64,000 bases of DNA, from assembly GCA_016720465.1 (NCBI GenBank), contig JADKKO010000002.1, positions 350,001 to 414,000 on the forward strand. The letters are read 5' to 3'. Positions 19,078 through 27,545 of the stretch are shown piece after piece (the stretch's first letter is position 1; every line of letters starts with the position of its first letter). The DNA is from Holophagaceae bacterium (lineage in GTDB: Bacteria > Acidobacteriota > Holophagae > Holophagales > Holophagaceae). Position numbers and translations under genes: made by a program. Below the pieces are notes generated by a model. The model made no database searches. It was given only the letters and a program-made list of their open reading frames with translations, and was not told where the DNA came from.

Positions 19078-20147
19078 CACTTCACCAGCTGGCCGCAGGC
19101 GGCGCTGACATCCCGGCCCCGGGACCGGCGCACGGTGACAAAACAACCGTGCTTTTTCAGCCGGTCCGAGAAGGCCTGGATGCGGGCTTCGGCGGGTTCG
19201 CGGAAATCGCTCGCGCCATGCTCGTTCATGGGAATCAAATTGAGGTTATGCCCGCGGCTCATGGCTCCAAGCCAGGCCACCAGGCGGTCCGCATCCTCGT
19301 CCGTGTCGTTCTCACCCGCCAGCAGCACGTACTCGAACGTGAATTTCTCGTTGGACCGGAGGCCCCAGGCGTCCAGGGCCGAGCGCAGCCGCCCCAGGTT
19401 CCACACCTTGTTCACCGGCATGGTGCGGCTGCGGGCTTCGTCGCTGCTGGCATTCAAGCTCAGGGCCAGCAATGGCCGCGGTTTCAGCCGGGCCAATTTC
19501 TCGATGCCGCTCACCAGGCCCGAGGTGCTCACGGTGATGCGGCGCGCGGGGATGCAGAGGCCCGAGCGGTGGGTGAGCACGCGGATGGCCCGATGCACAT
19601 GGTCGAGGTTGTGCAGGGGTTCGCCCATGCCCATGAACACAAGGGTGAGCCTCGATGAGGTTCCGGGGCCCAGGGCCGACATCGCCGAAAGCACTTGGCC
19701 CACGATCTCGCCGGCGCTCAGGTTGCGCTGGATGCCCATGGCGCCCGTGGCGCAAAAGGTGCAGCCCATGGCGCAGCCCACCTGGCTGCTGATGCACATG
19801 GTGACCCGCGCATTTTTCACGACCCGGGGCATGTGGACGGTTTCGATGCGGCGGCCGTCGGAAAGCCGCAGGGCCAGCTTCCGGGTGCCATCGGAGGACC
19901 CGATGGATTCCTCGATCCTCGGCAGGCTCAGGTCCGCGACGGATTCCAGGAAGGCGAGATTCGCCTTGCCGAATTGCGGCGCGCCGCCGGTCCAGGTCCA
20001 GGGCCGCTGCAACAGCGAGAAGAGATGGTCCGCGTTGTTGGGGCAGCCGAGGGCCTTCAAATCCTCCGGCAGCAGCCCGAACGCCGAAGGACGCCCCGCC
20101 TTTTCAGGGGCCGGGGCGTCCCAGGGCATCGTGGCTCTCAGGTCCAT
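19077..20147 (-). CDS. rlmN: Dual-specificity 23S rRNA/tRNA (adenine-C2) methyltransferase RlmN
   Basis: A 356-residue radical-SAM protein. The cluster motif CAMGCTFCATGAMG supplies the three cysteines of CxxxCxxC. MGMGEPLHNLDHV matches the RlmN/Cfr GMGEPL motif, and SLNASSDEARSRTMPVNKVW the substrate region. RlmN methylates A2503 of 23S rRNA and A37 of some tRNAs using a methyl-cysteine intermediate; a cysteine near the C-terminus (KKHGCFVTVRRSRG) fits the methyl-carrying residue. It lies 11 bases downstream of the FKBP gene and overlaps purU by one base. The N-terminal region begins with a Pro/Ala-rich stretch, so the exact start is less sure. Confidence 0.93.
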   Translation of the reverse strand: MDLRATMPWDAPAPEKAGRPSAFGLLPEDLKALGCPNNADHLFSLLQRPWTWTGGAPQFGKANLAFLESVADLSLPRIEESIGSSDGTRKLALRLSDGRRIETVHMPRVVKNARVTMCISSQVGCAMGCTFCATGAMGIQRNLSAGEIVGQVLSAMSALGPGTSSRLTLVFMGMGEPLHNLDHVHRAIRVLTHRSGLCIPARRITVSTSGLVSGIEKLARLKPRPLLALSLNASSDEARSRTMPVNKVWNLGRLRSALDAWGLRSNEKFTFEYVLLAGENDTDEDADRLVAWLGAMSRGHNLNLIPMNEHGASDFREPAEARIQAFSDRLKKHGCFVTVRRSRGRDVSAACGQLVK

Positions 20148-20158
20148 GGGGTCGCGGC

Positions 20159-20626
20159 TTACTTGATGCCCAGCAATTCCACCTCGAAGCAGAGGGTCGC
20201 GTTGGGGGGGATGACGCCGCCGGCGCCGCGGCTGCCATAGCCCAGGACGCTCGGGATGATGAGCGTGCGTTTGCCGCCCACCTTCATGCTCAGCACGCCC
20301 TCGTCCCAGCCCTTGATGACCTGGCCCACGCCGATGGTGAATTCAAAGGGCTGCCCGCGGTCCACGGAGGAATCGAATTTGGCGCCCTTGGCTTTTCCAT
20401 CCCACAGCCAGCCGGTGTAATGCATGACGCAGGTCTTGCCTTTCATGGGCGAGGCGCCGCTGCCTTCGACGGTGTCCAGGTACTGCAAGCCGCTTGCGGT
20501 GGTGATCATCTTTTTCTCCTTGGTGGGGGCGGTGGTTTTCTGGCCCTTGTCGGCCTTGGGGCCATCCGCGGTCGAAGCGCCGAGGTTGAGGGCCATCGTG
20601 GCGGCCAGTAAGGTGCGAAACAGCAT
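20159..20626 (-). CDS. Exported FKBP-type peptidyl-prolyl isomerase
   Basis: The 155-residue protein starts with a signal peptide (MLFRTLLAATMALNLGASTA) and a short Lys-rich linker. One FKBP domain follows with its hallmarks: VMHYTGWLWDG, FDSSVDRGQPFEFTIG, GQVIKGWDEGV, and the end FEVELLGI. It catalyses proline isomerisation during protein folding outside the cytoplasm. It is the first gene of the minus-strand operon with rlmN, purU and dut. The pairing of an exported folding factor with cytoplasmic RNA and nucleotide genes is probably only transcriptional. Confidence 0.92.
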   Translation of the reverse strand: MLFRTLLAATMALNLGASTADGPKADKGQKTTAPTKEKKMITTASGLQYLDTVEGSGASPMKGKTCVMHYTGWLWDGKAKGAKFDSSVDRGQPFEFTIGVGQVIKGWDEGVLSMKVGGKRTLIIPSVLGYGSRGAGGVIPPNATLCFEVELLGIK

Positions 20627-20716
20627 GGGAACTCCTGTCAGGGTTAGGGGCCGTTACAAATTCACCGGTGCAGTTCTGGTGGGTTTGCTGCGGCCCCTTA
20701 TGCCGGTCCACCATGT

Positions 20717-20733
20717 AAATGACCTAGTCATTT
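20717..20733. promoter_or_regulatory. Palindrome in the divergent FKBP/ceramidase-like spacer
   Basis: AAATGAC and GTCATTT are perfect 7-base arms around CTA. The site sits in the 216-base spacer between two divergent genes, where a transcription factor could control either. No regulator is encoded next to it, so an operator role is inference. Confidence 0.35.
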
Positions 20734-20842
20734 CCCCGCAACGGCTTAAGCCTCCAGTGTACCTTGCGGCAGGCGAAGCGGAGATCTGGAATGACTCTGC
20801 CCAGGCCCCTGGCCTCGCGTTTCGAGATGCTAGGGTGGATGC

Positions 20843-21634
20843 ATGATTCCATCCAATGCATCCGCTTTCCGCCTCCGCGTGGCGGTGCTCCTGGCCTTCA
20901 CTGGGGGCGTGGTCGCCTTGGCGCTTTTCCTCCCGCGCATTCCACAGCCAGAGGCCTACCATGCGTTCGCCGATCAGCGGATGATGCTCGGCATTCCGAA
21001 TTTCTGGAACGTGGTCTCCAATGCGGCGTTCCTACCGGTCGGGCTCGCGGCGCTCTGGGTGATGTTCCAGCGTCCGGGACCGCGGTTCCGCGCCCCATTC
21101 GAGCGATGGGCCTACATCGTCGCTTTCTCCGGGACCTTGCTGGTGGGGGTGGGATCCGGCTACTACCACCTGCATCCGGACAACCACACCTTGTTCTGGG
21201 ACCGCCTGCCCATGACGCTCGTGTTCATGGCGCTGTTGTCGGCGGTGGTGGCGGAGCGCATCCACGCGAAGGTGGGCGCGCTGCTGTTGATGCCCTTCCT
21301 GCTGCTGGGGGTCCTGAGCGCGGAAGTCTGGCGCCGGGGGGAACTCACGGGAGTCGGCGATCTGCGCTTCTACCTGCTGGTGCAATTCCATCCGCTGCTC
21401 GCCATCCCGCTGATGATGGCGCTCTTTCCGCCGCGCTACACGCGCACCAGGGACATGGCCTGGCTGGTGGCCTGGTACGCGGTGGCCAAGGCATTGGAAC
21501 AATGGGATGCCGCCGTGTTCCAAGCCACGGGCGGCCTCATGTCCGGACACGCGCTCAAGCATGTGGCTGCGGCCCTGGCCGTGGCGGCCTTGGCGGGGAT
21601 GGTGGCGCGCCGGGAACCGCTCGCCTCGGATTGA
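20843..21634 (+). CDS. Ceramidase-like integral membrane protein (CREST superfamily)
   Basis: The 263-residue protein has about seven membrane helices. It carries the CREST-family signature residues: Ser/His in the helix GVGSGYYHLHPD, the conserved WDRLPMT, and a late His pair in SGHALKHVAAALAV. In this superfamily (alkaline ceramidases, PAQR receptors, hemolysin III) these Ser, Asp and His residues bind a zinc that hydrolyses amide-linked lipids. The substrate in a bacterium may be a sphingolipid-like or N-acyl lipid; this is unproven. A second CREST member (hemolysin III) is at 33480-34154. Confidence 0.8.
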   Translation: MIPSNASAFRLRVAVLLAFTGGVVALALFLPRIPQPEAYHAFADQRMMLGIPNFWNVVSNAAFLPVGLAALWVMFQRPGPRFRAPFERWAYIVAFSGTLLVGVGSGYYHLHPDNHTLFWDRLPMTLVFMALLSAVVAERIHAKVGALLLMPFLLLGVLSAEVWRRGELTGVGDLRFYLLVQFHPLLAIPLMMALFPPRYTRTRDMAWLVAWYAVAKALEQWDAAVFQATGGLMSGHALKHVAAALAVAALAGMVARREPLASD

Positions 21635-21645
21635 ATCCCTTCTGC

Positions 21646-22650
21646 TCAGCTCGCGTTCGGGTGGCGTTCCAGCATCAGGCGCAGTTGGGGGTTGCGCCGG
21701 ACCGCATCCTGGCGCCGGAGGTGGACGATGAGCTGTGGCGGCGCGGCGCTCCAGCGGGCGATGTTCTGGATCAGGAGGGTCGAGACATACGTGCGGCGGC
21801 AGAGCAGTGCGGTCGTCTTTCCATCGACCGTCAGGCCCGCGAGCTGGGCCAGGCACCGCCCTTCGGTGCCGAAGATCAGCTCCACCCGCTCCTCGGCCGT
21901 CCGCTGGAGGAAACTCGCGCGCAGGACTTCCCGCGCCAGGCGGCGCGTCTGTTCCGGGGCATCATGCGAAACGGACACCAGGTACTGCTCTGCGAGCCGC
22001 CGCGGGGACCAGAGGCGCCGGAATACGGTTCCCGGCAGTTGCGGGTTTTGAAGGAGCCCGCGGCGCACGCCCACATCGTTGGCGTAGGGCGCGCGGGACG
22101 CCACGGCCTCGAGCCCGGTGGATGTCCGGTGGTGCGTTGCGATGAGCCGGGCCTGCGCCAATCCGGCGGCTGGATTTTCCAGGATCGCCTGGATGACTTT
22201 CGGCATCGGGTCGAAGCAGTAGGCGCTGAGCTCCGGTTCCAGGGCCTGCTGCGCAGAAGCCGCCCGTTCATCCACCGGGTGGCGGTGGAGGGACCGTTCG
22301 TACAATTGCCTGTGGGTGGCCGTTTCAGCCGCCTCGGCATTGGACTGTTCTGTGGCAGGCGGTTCGTCCACCCAAGACGGTTCCGGCCCGGCGGGTGGCG
22401 GGTCCGCCACGTCAGGAGGAAGGCCGGGATCCTCCGGAGCGCGGGCATCGCGGCCCTCCGCATCCACAGCGCCCATCGCGACCAGTTCCGCCAGGAGCGA
22501 CTCCATGCGCGGGATAGGCAGCCGCATGGCCTCGGCCAAGGCCGCGACGTTGTCGGTGCCATCGAGTTGCGAAAGGAGGATCCGCTGCAGCGCATCGAGC
22601 GGGAGCGTGGATGGGTCCAGATCGGCTCTTGGCGCGGGTTTCCAGCTCAT
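21646..22650 (-). CDS. Winged-helix plus helical-repeat protein of unknown function
   Basis: The start at 22650 gives a 334-residue protein. Residues about 12-65 (LPLDALQRILLSQLDGTDNV, then ALAEAMRLPIPRMESLLAEL) resemble a winged-helix unit of the type that reads a fixed response level in bacterial regulators. A Pro/Glu/Ala-rich linker follows. The C-terminal 200 residues contain repeated helix pairs around NP turns (VIQAILENPAAG, RRGLLQNPQLPGTVFRRLW, AVRRNPQLRLMLERHPNAS), like variant leucine-rich or HEAT repeats. It lies 13 bases after the M16 peptidase and is the last gene of that operon. No family with a known role was recognised. Confidence 0.7.
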   Translation of the reverse strand: MSWKPAPRADLDPSTLPLDALQRILLSQLDGTDNVAALAEAMRLPIPRMESLLAELVAMGAVDAEGRDARAPEDPGLPPDVADPPPAGPEPSWVDEPPATEQSNAEAAETATHRQLYERSLHRHPVDERAASAQQALEPELSAYCFDPMPKVIQAILENPAAGLAQARLIATHHRTSTGLEAVASRAPYANDVGVRRGLLQNPQLPGTVFRRLWSPRRLAEQYLVSVSHDAPEQTRRLAREVLRASFLQRTAEERVELIFGTEGRCLAQLAGLTVDGKTTALLCRRTYVSTLLIQNIARWSAAPPQLIVHLRRQDAVRRNPQLRLMLERHPNAS

Positions 22651-22663
22651 GGGGCGGCCATGG

Positions 22664-23941
22664 TCAAGCCACCAGGTCCTTTGCCCTGATTTCGAAGCCG
22701 CGCTTGGTTCCCAGGGCCGCCAGGCCGAGCGTGGAGGGGTCCAGCCATTCTCGGGCCACGCGCTGCACCTGCGCGCAAGTGACCCCGTCGATCTCGGCGA
22801 GCTGCTGGTCGATGGTGCGGACTTCGCCCTGCTGCAGGGATTGGTTCGCAAGGCTGAACATGCGGCTGTTGCTGCTCTCCAGGCTGAAGACCAGGCTGGT
22901 GCGGGATTGCAGCTTGGCGCGCTCGAGTTCGTCCGCGCTGACGCCGGCGTCGATGATCCGGGCGCATTCGGCCATGGCGCGCCGGGCCACTTCCCGGGCC
23001 AGTTTCGGGGCGCATCCGACCGATATCTGGAGGGCGCCCGTGTCGGCGTAGTGGGTCAGGTAGGATCCCACGGAATAGCAGAGGCCGTGGCGCTCCCGCA
23101 GCTCCATGAAGAGCCGCGAGGACATGCCGCCGCCGAGCACGTAGCCGAGCAGCCCCGCCGCCACGCGGTCGGGGTGGCGATGGGGCGGGGCGGGGAAGCC
23201 CATGACGAGGCTCGTCTGCTGCAAGGCCTCGCGGTTCTCGTTCAACAGGAAAGGGGAAATGCGATGGGCCGCTGGCTGGATCGCGGAGTGTCCCTTCGGC
23301 AGCTTGTCCAGGACTGGCCGCAGCAGGTCCATGAACCGCTCCGGATCGATGGCGCCCGCGGCGGTGACGAGCAGGTTCGGCGCGGTGTAGGTCTTCGAGA
23401 AGAAAGCCTGGGATTCCCGGGCGCCGTAGGACCCGACCTGCTCCCGCCGGCCCAGGATGGGATGGGCCAGGGGACCGCCTTCCCAGAATTTCCCGTAGAA
23501 GATCTCGGTCACCCAGTCATCCGGCTGGTCCTCGCTCTGGGCGATCTCTTCCAGGATCACATCCCGTTCCCGCGCCAGTTCCTCGCCGTTGAAGATGGGC
23601 GTCGTCACCAGCTCCCCCAGCAGCGCCACCAGGTCCGGCAACTGGTCGGCCAGGACCTTGCCGTAGAAGCAGGCCACCTCCTTGCCCGTGAAGGCATCCA
23701 CGCTGCCGCCCAGCCGGTCCGTGGCGGCGGACATGGATTCGGGATCCGGAAAGCGCTCGGTTCCCTTGAACACCGTGTGTTCGATGAAATGGGCCAGGCC
23801 TTCTTCATGCAAAGCTTCGTGGCAGCTCCCGCGCCGCACCCAGAACCCCACAGCGCAACTCCGCACATGCGGGATGGGCTCCACGAGTATTTCGGTGCCC
23901 AGGGGCGTGAGGTGGCGATAGAGAGCGTCGGCTGCGGGCAT
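22664..23941 (-). CDS. M16-family (pitrilysin-like) zinc peptidase
   Basis: The 425-residue protein has the inverted zinc motif HFIEH (His51, Glu54, His55) and a distal acidic helix (RERDVILEEIAQSED) supplying the third ligand. The inactive-half-like C-terminal domain includes the GGGMSSRLFMELRERHGLCY segment conserved in processing-peptidase relatives. At this length it is the short single-subunit type related to mitochondrial processing peptidase, probably cytoplasmic because no signal peptide is seen. It degrades or trims short peptides. It sits 38 bases downstream of the second ABC permease. Confidence 0.92.
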   Translation of the reverse strand: MPAADALYRHLTPLGTEILVEPIPHVRSCAVGFWVRRGSCHEALHEEGLAHFIEHTVFKGTERFPDPESMSAATDRLGGSVDAFTGKEVACFYGKVLADQLPDLVALLGELVTTPIFNGEELARERDVILEEIAQSEDQPDDWVTEIFYGKFWEGGPLAHPILGRREQVGSYGARESQAFFSKTYTAPNLLVTAAGAIDPERFMDLLRPVLDKLPKGHSAIQPAAHRISPFLLNENREALQQTSLVMGFPAPPHRHPDRVAAGLLGYVLGGGMSSRLFMELRERHGLCYSVGSYLTHYADTGALQISVGCAPKLAREVARRAMAECARIIDAGVSADELERAKLQSRTSLVFSLESSNSRMFSLANQSLQQGEVRTIDQQLAEIDGVTCAQVQRVAREWLDPSTLGLAALGTKRGFEIRAKDLVA

Positions 23942-23979
23942 CCATCCATTCTACTGGACAAGCCATTGGGAGAATCCGC

Positions 23980-24771
23980 TCAGCCCTCGGATTCGCTTCC
24001 CGCGAGGCCCAGCGCCGTAGCCTGGAGCTTCCAGCCGCAGAGCGCCCAGCAGGCGAGGCCGAAGCCCATCAAGATGAGGATGGAGAGGCCCACGGGCGTG
24101 GTGATCTGCTCCTGGGCCAGCAACTGGCTGGCGGCCACATCGCTGGAGCGCGTGCCGGCGATGCTTTCGATGTAGTGGACGAAGGTGATGCGCTGCAGAT
24201 TGCCCGGAAAGATGCGCACCAGCGGATCCCAGATGAACAGGTACAGCGCTCCCCACAGCGTGCCGCGCTTGAAGACCAGGCCCAGCAGGCTCATGAAGGC
24301 GAGGATCGCCCAGTAGGCGAAGACCATCGCCGCGGCCTGGTAGAGGAAAGCTTCGGGGTTGGAACCCAGGCCGAGCAGGCCCGCGCAGGCCGCCACCAGC
24401 CAGATGGCGCCCCAGCCGAACCACAGCAGGCCTTTGCCGAAAGGGAGCATCCAGACGGTGGAAGGCCGCGCCAGCATCAAGGGAATCGTCCGCTGCTCGA
24501 TGTCCTCGCGGATGCCCGCGGGCGCGGCCACCAGCGCCATGATGGGCAGCATGAATTTGGCCAGCACGCCATGGAAGGCCATCAGGTAGAGGGCCGGGGG
24601 GATGTGCTCGCCTTGGATCCGCAGCAGGGCCGTGAGCGCGAGGCTGAGCAGGATAGGCACCACCGGAATGGCGGCCAGGACCCAGCCGCGCACCTGGAAC
24701 ACCCGGGGCAGGTAGCCCCGGGCGACGGCCTGCATGGTTTGAATGGGGGAGGGGATCACACGGGTGGACAT
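23980..24771 (-). CDS. ABC-2 type exporter permease (second pair)
   Basis: The start at 24771 overlaps the stop of the ATPase gene (TGATG) and gives a 263-residue protein with about six hydrophobic helices (VLAAIPVVPILLSLALTALL, WFGWGAIWLVAACAGLLGL, FAYWAILAFMSLLGLVF, VGLSILILMGFGLACWALCG). An EDIEQRTIPLMLARP segment after the second helix matches the elbow/coupling region of ABC-2 permeases of the NatB/CcmB-like class. It forms the membrane half of an exporter with the preceding ATPase. The substrate is unknown. Confidence 0.85.
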   Translation of the reverse strand: MSTRVIPSPIQTMQAVARGYLPRVFQVRGWVLAAIPVVPILLSLALTALLRIQGEHIPPALYLMAFHGVLAKFMLPIMALVAAPAGIREDIEQRTIPLMLARPSTVWMLPFGKGLLWFGWGAIWLVAACAGLLGLGSNPEAFLYQAAAMVFAYWAILAFMSLLGLVFKRGTLWGALYLFIWDPLVRIFPGNLQRITFVHYIESIAGTRSSDVAASQLLAQEQITTPVGLSILILMGFGLACWALCGWKLQATALGLAGSESEG

Positions 24772-25694
24772 CAGGCGTTGTCCTTCGTCAGGTACTGGAA
24801 CACCGCGTCCAGGTTGAGATCCAGCGGGTCGAGGGCGCTCAGGGGAAGCTGGCCGGCGGCGATGGCGTCCTGCAGCTTCGGAAGGAAATCCCGGGGATTC
24901 CGCACCGCGAGGATCGCGGAGCTTTCTTCCAGGCGCAGCGCCACCAGCTCGCCCTGTTCGACGGCCCATCGGGACACCTGGCGGACGTCCTGGGAGGCCA
25001 GGCGCAATTCGACGGGGTGGCGGTCCAGCAGCTCGCGGATCTCCGGGACCGAACCCTCCGCCAGCAGCCGCCCCCGGAACAGCAGCAGGATGCGCTCCGT
25101 GAGCTGCGCCACTTCGCCCAGGATGTGGCTGCTGACGAGGATGCGTTTGCCCGCCGAGGCGAGGTTCCGCATCAGGTCCATCAGGTTGAGCCGCGCTTCG
25201 GGATCCATGCCGTTGAAGGGTTCATCGAGGATCAGCAGATCCGGATCGTGGAGCAGGGCCTGGGCTACGCGGATGCGCTGCCGCATTCCTTTCGACATGC
25301 TTGAAAATCCAAGCTGGGCACGGGTCTCCATGCCCACCGCCACAAGGCTGCGCTGGATGGCGGCATCCAAATCCGCACCCGACATGCCCGACAGTTCGCC
25401 CATCATGCGGAGCCACCGGGTGCCGTTCAGGCCCACCGGGAAGCGGTCTCCTTCGGGCACCAGGCCGATGCGGACGAGCACCGCCGGATTGCGGAAGGGC
25501 GCCTGGCTGAAGATGCTCACCTCTCCGCCGGATGGGGGAAGGAGCCCTGCGAGCAACTGGATGAGCGACGATTTGCCCGCGCCGTTGGGCCCCAGGAGGC
25601 CCGTGATGCCGCCGCCCTCGGGCAATTCAAAGCTGGTGGGCGAAAGGCCCAGGATGTCGCCGTAGCGGAGCGACGCGCGTTCGAGCCGGATCAT
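24771..25694 (-). CDS. ABC transporter ATP-binding protein (second pair)
   Basis: The 307-residue nucleotide-binding subunit has Walker A GPNGAGKSS, signature MSKGMRQR (the variant SxGMxQR seen in ABC-2 exporters), Walker B LLILDEPFNGMDP, and switch His in VSSHILGEV. The C-terminal 80 residues form the extra domain common to NatA/CcmA-like drug or lipid exporters. It overlaps its upstream partner by four bases (ATGA) and its downstream permease by one (TGATG). Confidence 0.93.
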   Translation of the reverse strand: MIRLERASLRYGDILGLSPTSFELPEGGGITGLLGPNGAGKSSLIQLLAGLLPPSGGEVSIFSQAPFRNPAVLVRIGLVPEGDRFPVGLNGTRWLRMMGELSGMSGADLDAAIQRSLVAVGMETRAQLGFSSMSKGMRQRIRVAQALLHDPDLLILDEPFNGMDPEARLNLMDLMRNLASAGKRILVSSHILGEVAQLTERILLLFRGRLLAEGSVPEIRELLDRHPVELRLASQDVRQVSRWAVEQGELVALRLEESSAILAVRNPRDFLPKLQDAIAAGQLPLSALDPLDLNLDAVFQYLTKDNA

Positions 25695-26557
25695 AGGACC
25701 GCCTCCGAAGGCTTGGTCCGCTTCACGGCGATCCAGGTCCAGAACGCGATGTGGAGGATCGTGCCCGCAAGGGTGGGAGCCCATTTCAGAAGCGGCTCGC
25801 CCACGTTGAAGATGAGCTGAGGCCAGGCTTGGACCAGCGCGTAGGGGCTCATGGCCATCCATTGCTTGCTTTGCAGGGCGCCGGTGAAGATTCCGCCGAT
25901 GGCCGAGGTTCCCAGCACGATGCCCAGCACCCAGCCGAAACTCGCCCGGGGCGATCCTGCCATGGCCGAGGCGCCCAAGGTCACCGCCGCCATGAGCAGG
26001 GCGATGATGATCGCCGCAGGCAACAAGTAAAGCGGCGCCGAAACCCAGATGGGGCCTGCCTTCCCGGCCATGGCCAGGGAAAGGCCCCAGGGCAGGAGCA
26101 CGAAGGGCAGCATCACCGCCATGGGGATGATGAAGGCCGAGAGCGCCTTGGCGGTGATGTAGTCCTGGGGCCGCACGGGATGCGCATAGACGAGGGGCCG
26201 GATGCGGTAGAGCGAATCGCGCGAGATGATGCCGCCCACCATGAAGGCCATCATGAACCACAGGGGAACGAGCATCCACCAGTCGATGAGTCCCGCCTGG
26301 TAGTCGGCGCCCTGGGTCATGATCTTGTTCGCGAATTCTTTCAATCCGCCCAGTCCGGGCGAGGTATTGATGAGGTATTTCACGTAGAGGACGATGAGTT
26401 CGATGAGCAGGATCGCAAGGAAGATGAACCCGAAGATGAAGAAGCCGACCTTGCGCTTGACCACGCGCCTGAGATCGAATTTCGCGAGCACTTGAATGGG
26501 ATGGCTGCCTTCGGAAAGCTCGGGCCGCGGCGGCAGGGAAGGGGCGTAAATGGGCAT
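25691..26557 (-). CDS. ABC-2 type exporter permease (first pair)
   Basis: The 288-residue protein has a cytoplasmic N-terminus (HPIQVLAKFDLRRVVKRKVG), one helix (FFIFGFIFLAILLIELIVLY), a periplasmic loop, and then five more helices (WMLVPLWFMMAFMVGGII, FIIPMAVMLPFVLLPWGL, AIIIALLMAAVTLGASAMA and others). RDSLYRIRPLVYAHPVRPQD resembles the cytoplasmic coupling segment of ABC-2 permeases. It is the partner of the ATPase at 26557-27489 and overlaps both neighbours. Confidence 0.85.
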   Translation of the reverse strand: MPIYAPSLPPRPELSEGSHPIQVLAKFDLRRVVKRKVGFFIFGFIFLAILLIELIVLYVKYLINTSPGLGGLKEFANKIMTQGADYQAGLIDWWMLVPLWFMMAFMVGGIISRDSLYRIRPLVYAHPVRPQDYITAKALSAFIIPMAVMLPFVLLPWGLSLAMAGKAGPIWVSAPLYLLPAAIIIALLMAAVTLGASAMAGSPRASFGWVLGIVLGTSAIGGIFTGALQSKQWMAMSPYALVQAWPQLIFNVGEPLLKWAPTLAGTILHIAFWTWIAVKRTKPSEAVL

Positions 26558-27489
26558 CAGTGGCTCCCCACGGTCTCGCCGATGTTGCCTCGCAACGCCC
26601 GGATGAGCACCTCGTCCAGGCGGTCGTGGCGCGGCGTGAGCTGCACCAGCACGGCGCCGATGCCTTTGGCGAACTGGAAGGGCAGCACGGGATCCGCCGT
26701 GGCCAGCTCCACATCGTAGATGCCGTTGCGGTGCTCCAGTACCGTGCCAAGCTCCGCCAGTTTTTCTTCCTGCTTTTCGTTGAGGGGATCCAGAAACCTC
26801 AATTCGAAGCGCTTGGCCAGCATCTTCCGCAGGCCCGCCATGGACCCCGCCGCCTTGACTTCGCCCTTGTCGAGGATGACGAGCTGGTCGGACACCCGTT
26901 CCACGTCTTCCAGCAGGTGCGACGCCATGATGACCGAGGTGCCCAGCTCTGCGTGGACCTTCAACACCAGGTCCAGCATGCGTTTCCGGCCGTCGGGATC
27001 CAGGCCGTTGGTGGGCTCGTCCAGGAACACCAGTTCCGGCGAGTGGACCAGCGCCTGGGCCAGCTTCACGCGCTGGCGCATGCCCGTGGAATAACCGCTT
27101 ACGGGCCGGTAGCGGGCTTCGTCGAGGGCCACGAAATAGAGCACCTCATGGGCGCGGTCCCGGGCCTGCTCGGCCGTGAGGCCCGACAGCTCGCCCCAGA
27201 ACGAAACCTGTTCGTAGGCTGATGTGTCTTCGATGAGCGCGTCGTATTCCGGCATGTAGCCGATGCGGCCCCGCAGCTTCGCGGCTTCGTGGGTGCCCAG
27301 CGGAATGCCCAGCACATGGCCGCCCCCCGCGCTGGGGGTCAGCAGCCCCAGCAGGGTTTTCAGCAGGGTGGATTTGCCCGAGCCATTGGGCCCCAGCAGA
27401 CCCACGATGCCATCTTCCAGGGTGAGACTCAGACCCTTCAGCGCAATGGTGGGGCCGTACCGTACCTCAAGACTTTCAAATGAAATCAA
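26557..27489 (-). CDS. ABC transporter ATP-binding protein (first pair)
   Basis: The 310-residue subunit has Walker A GPNGSGKST, a Q-loop region GYMPEYDALIED, signature YSTGMRQRVKLAQAL, Walker B LVFLDEPTNGLDP and switch histidine MASHLLEDV. It opens a run of four genes in the order ATPase-permease-ATPase-permease with 1-4 base overlaps throughout. Two pairs suggest two exporters, or one assembled from mixed halves. The M16 peptidase and helical-repeat gene follow. Confidence 0.93.
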   Translation of the reverse strand: MISFESLEVRYGPTIALKGLSLTLEDGIVGLLGPNGSGKSTLLKTLLGLLTPSAGGGHVLGIPLGTHEAAKLRGRIGYMPEYDALIEDTSAYEQVSFWGELSGLTAEQARDRAHEVLYFVALDEARYRPVSGYSTGMRQRVKLAQALVHSPELVFLDEPTNGLDPDGRKRMLDLVLKVHAELGTSVIMASHLLEDVERVSDQLVILDKGEVKAAGSMAGLRKMLAKRFELRFLDPLNEKQEEKLAELGTVLEHRNGIYDVELATADPVLPFQFAKGIGAVLVQLTPRHDRLDEVLIRALRGNIGETVGSH

Positions 27490-27545
27490 GGCGGCTCTCC
27501 TGGAAAGTGCGGGTAGGTCGGTTACGAGGTGATGATGATATCGGT

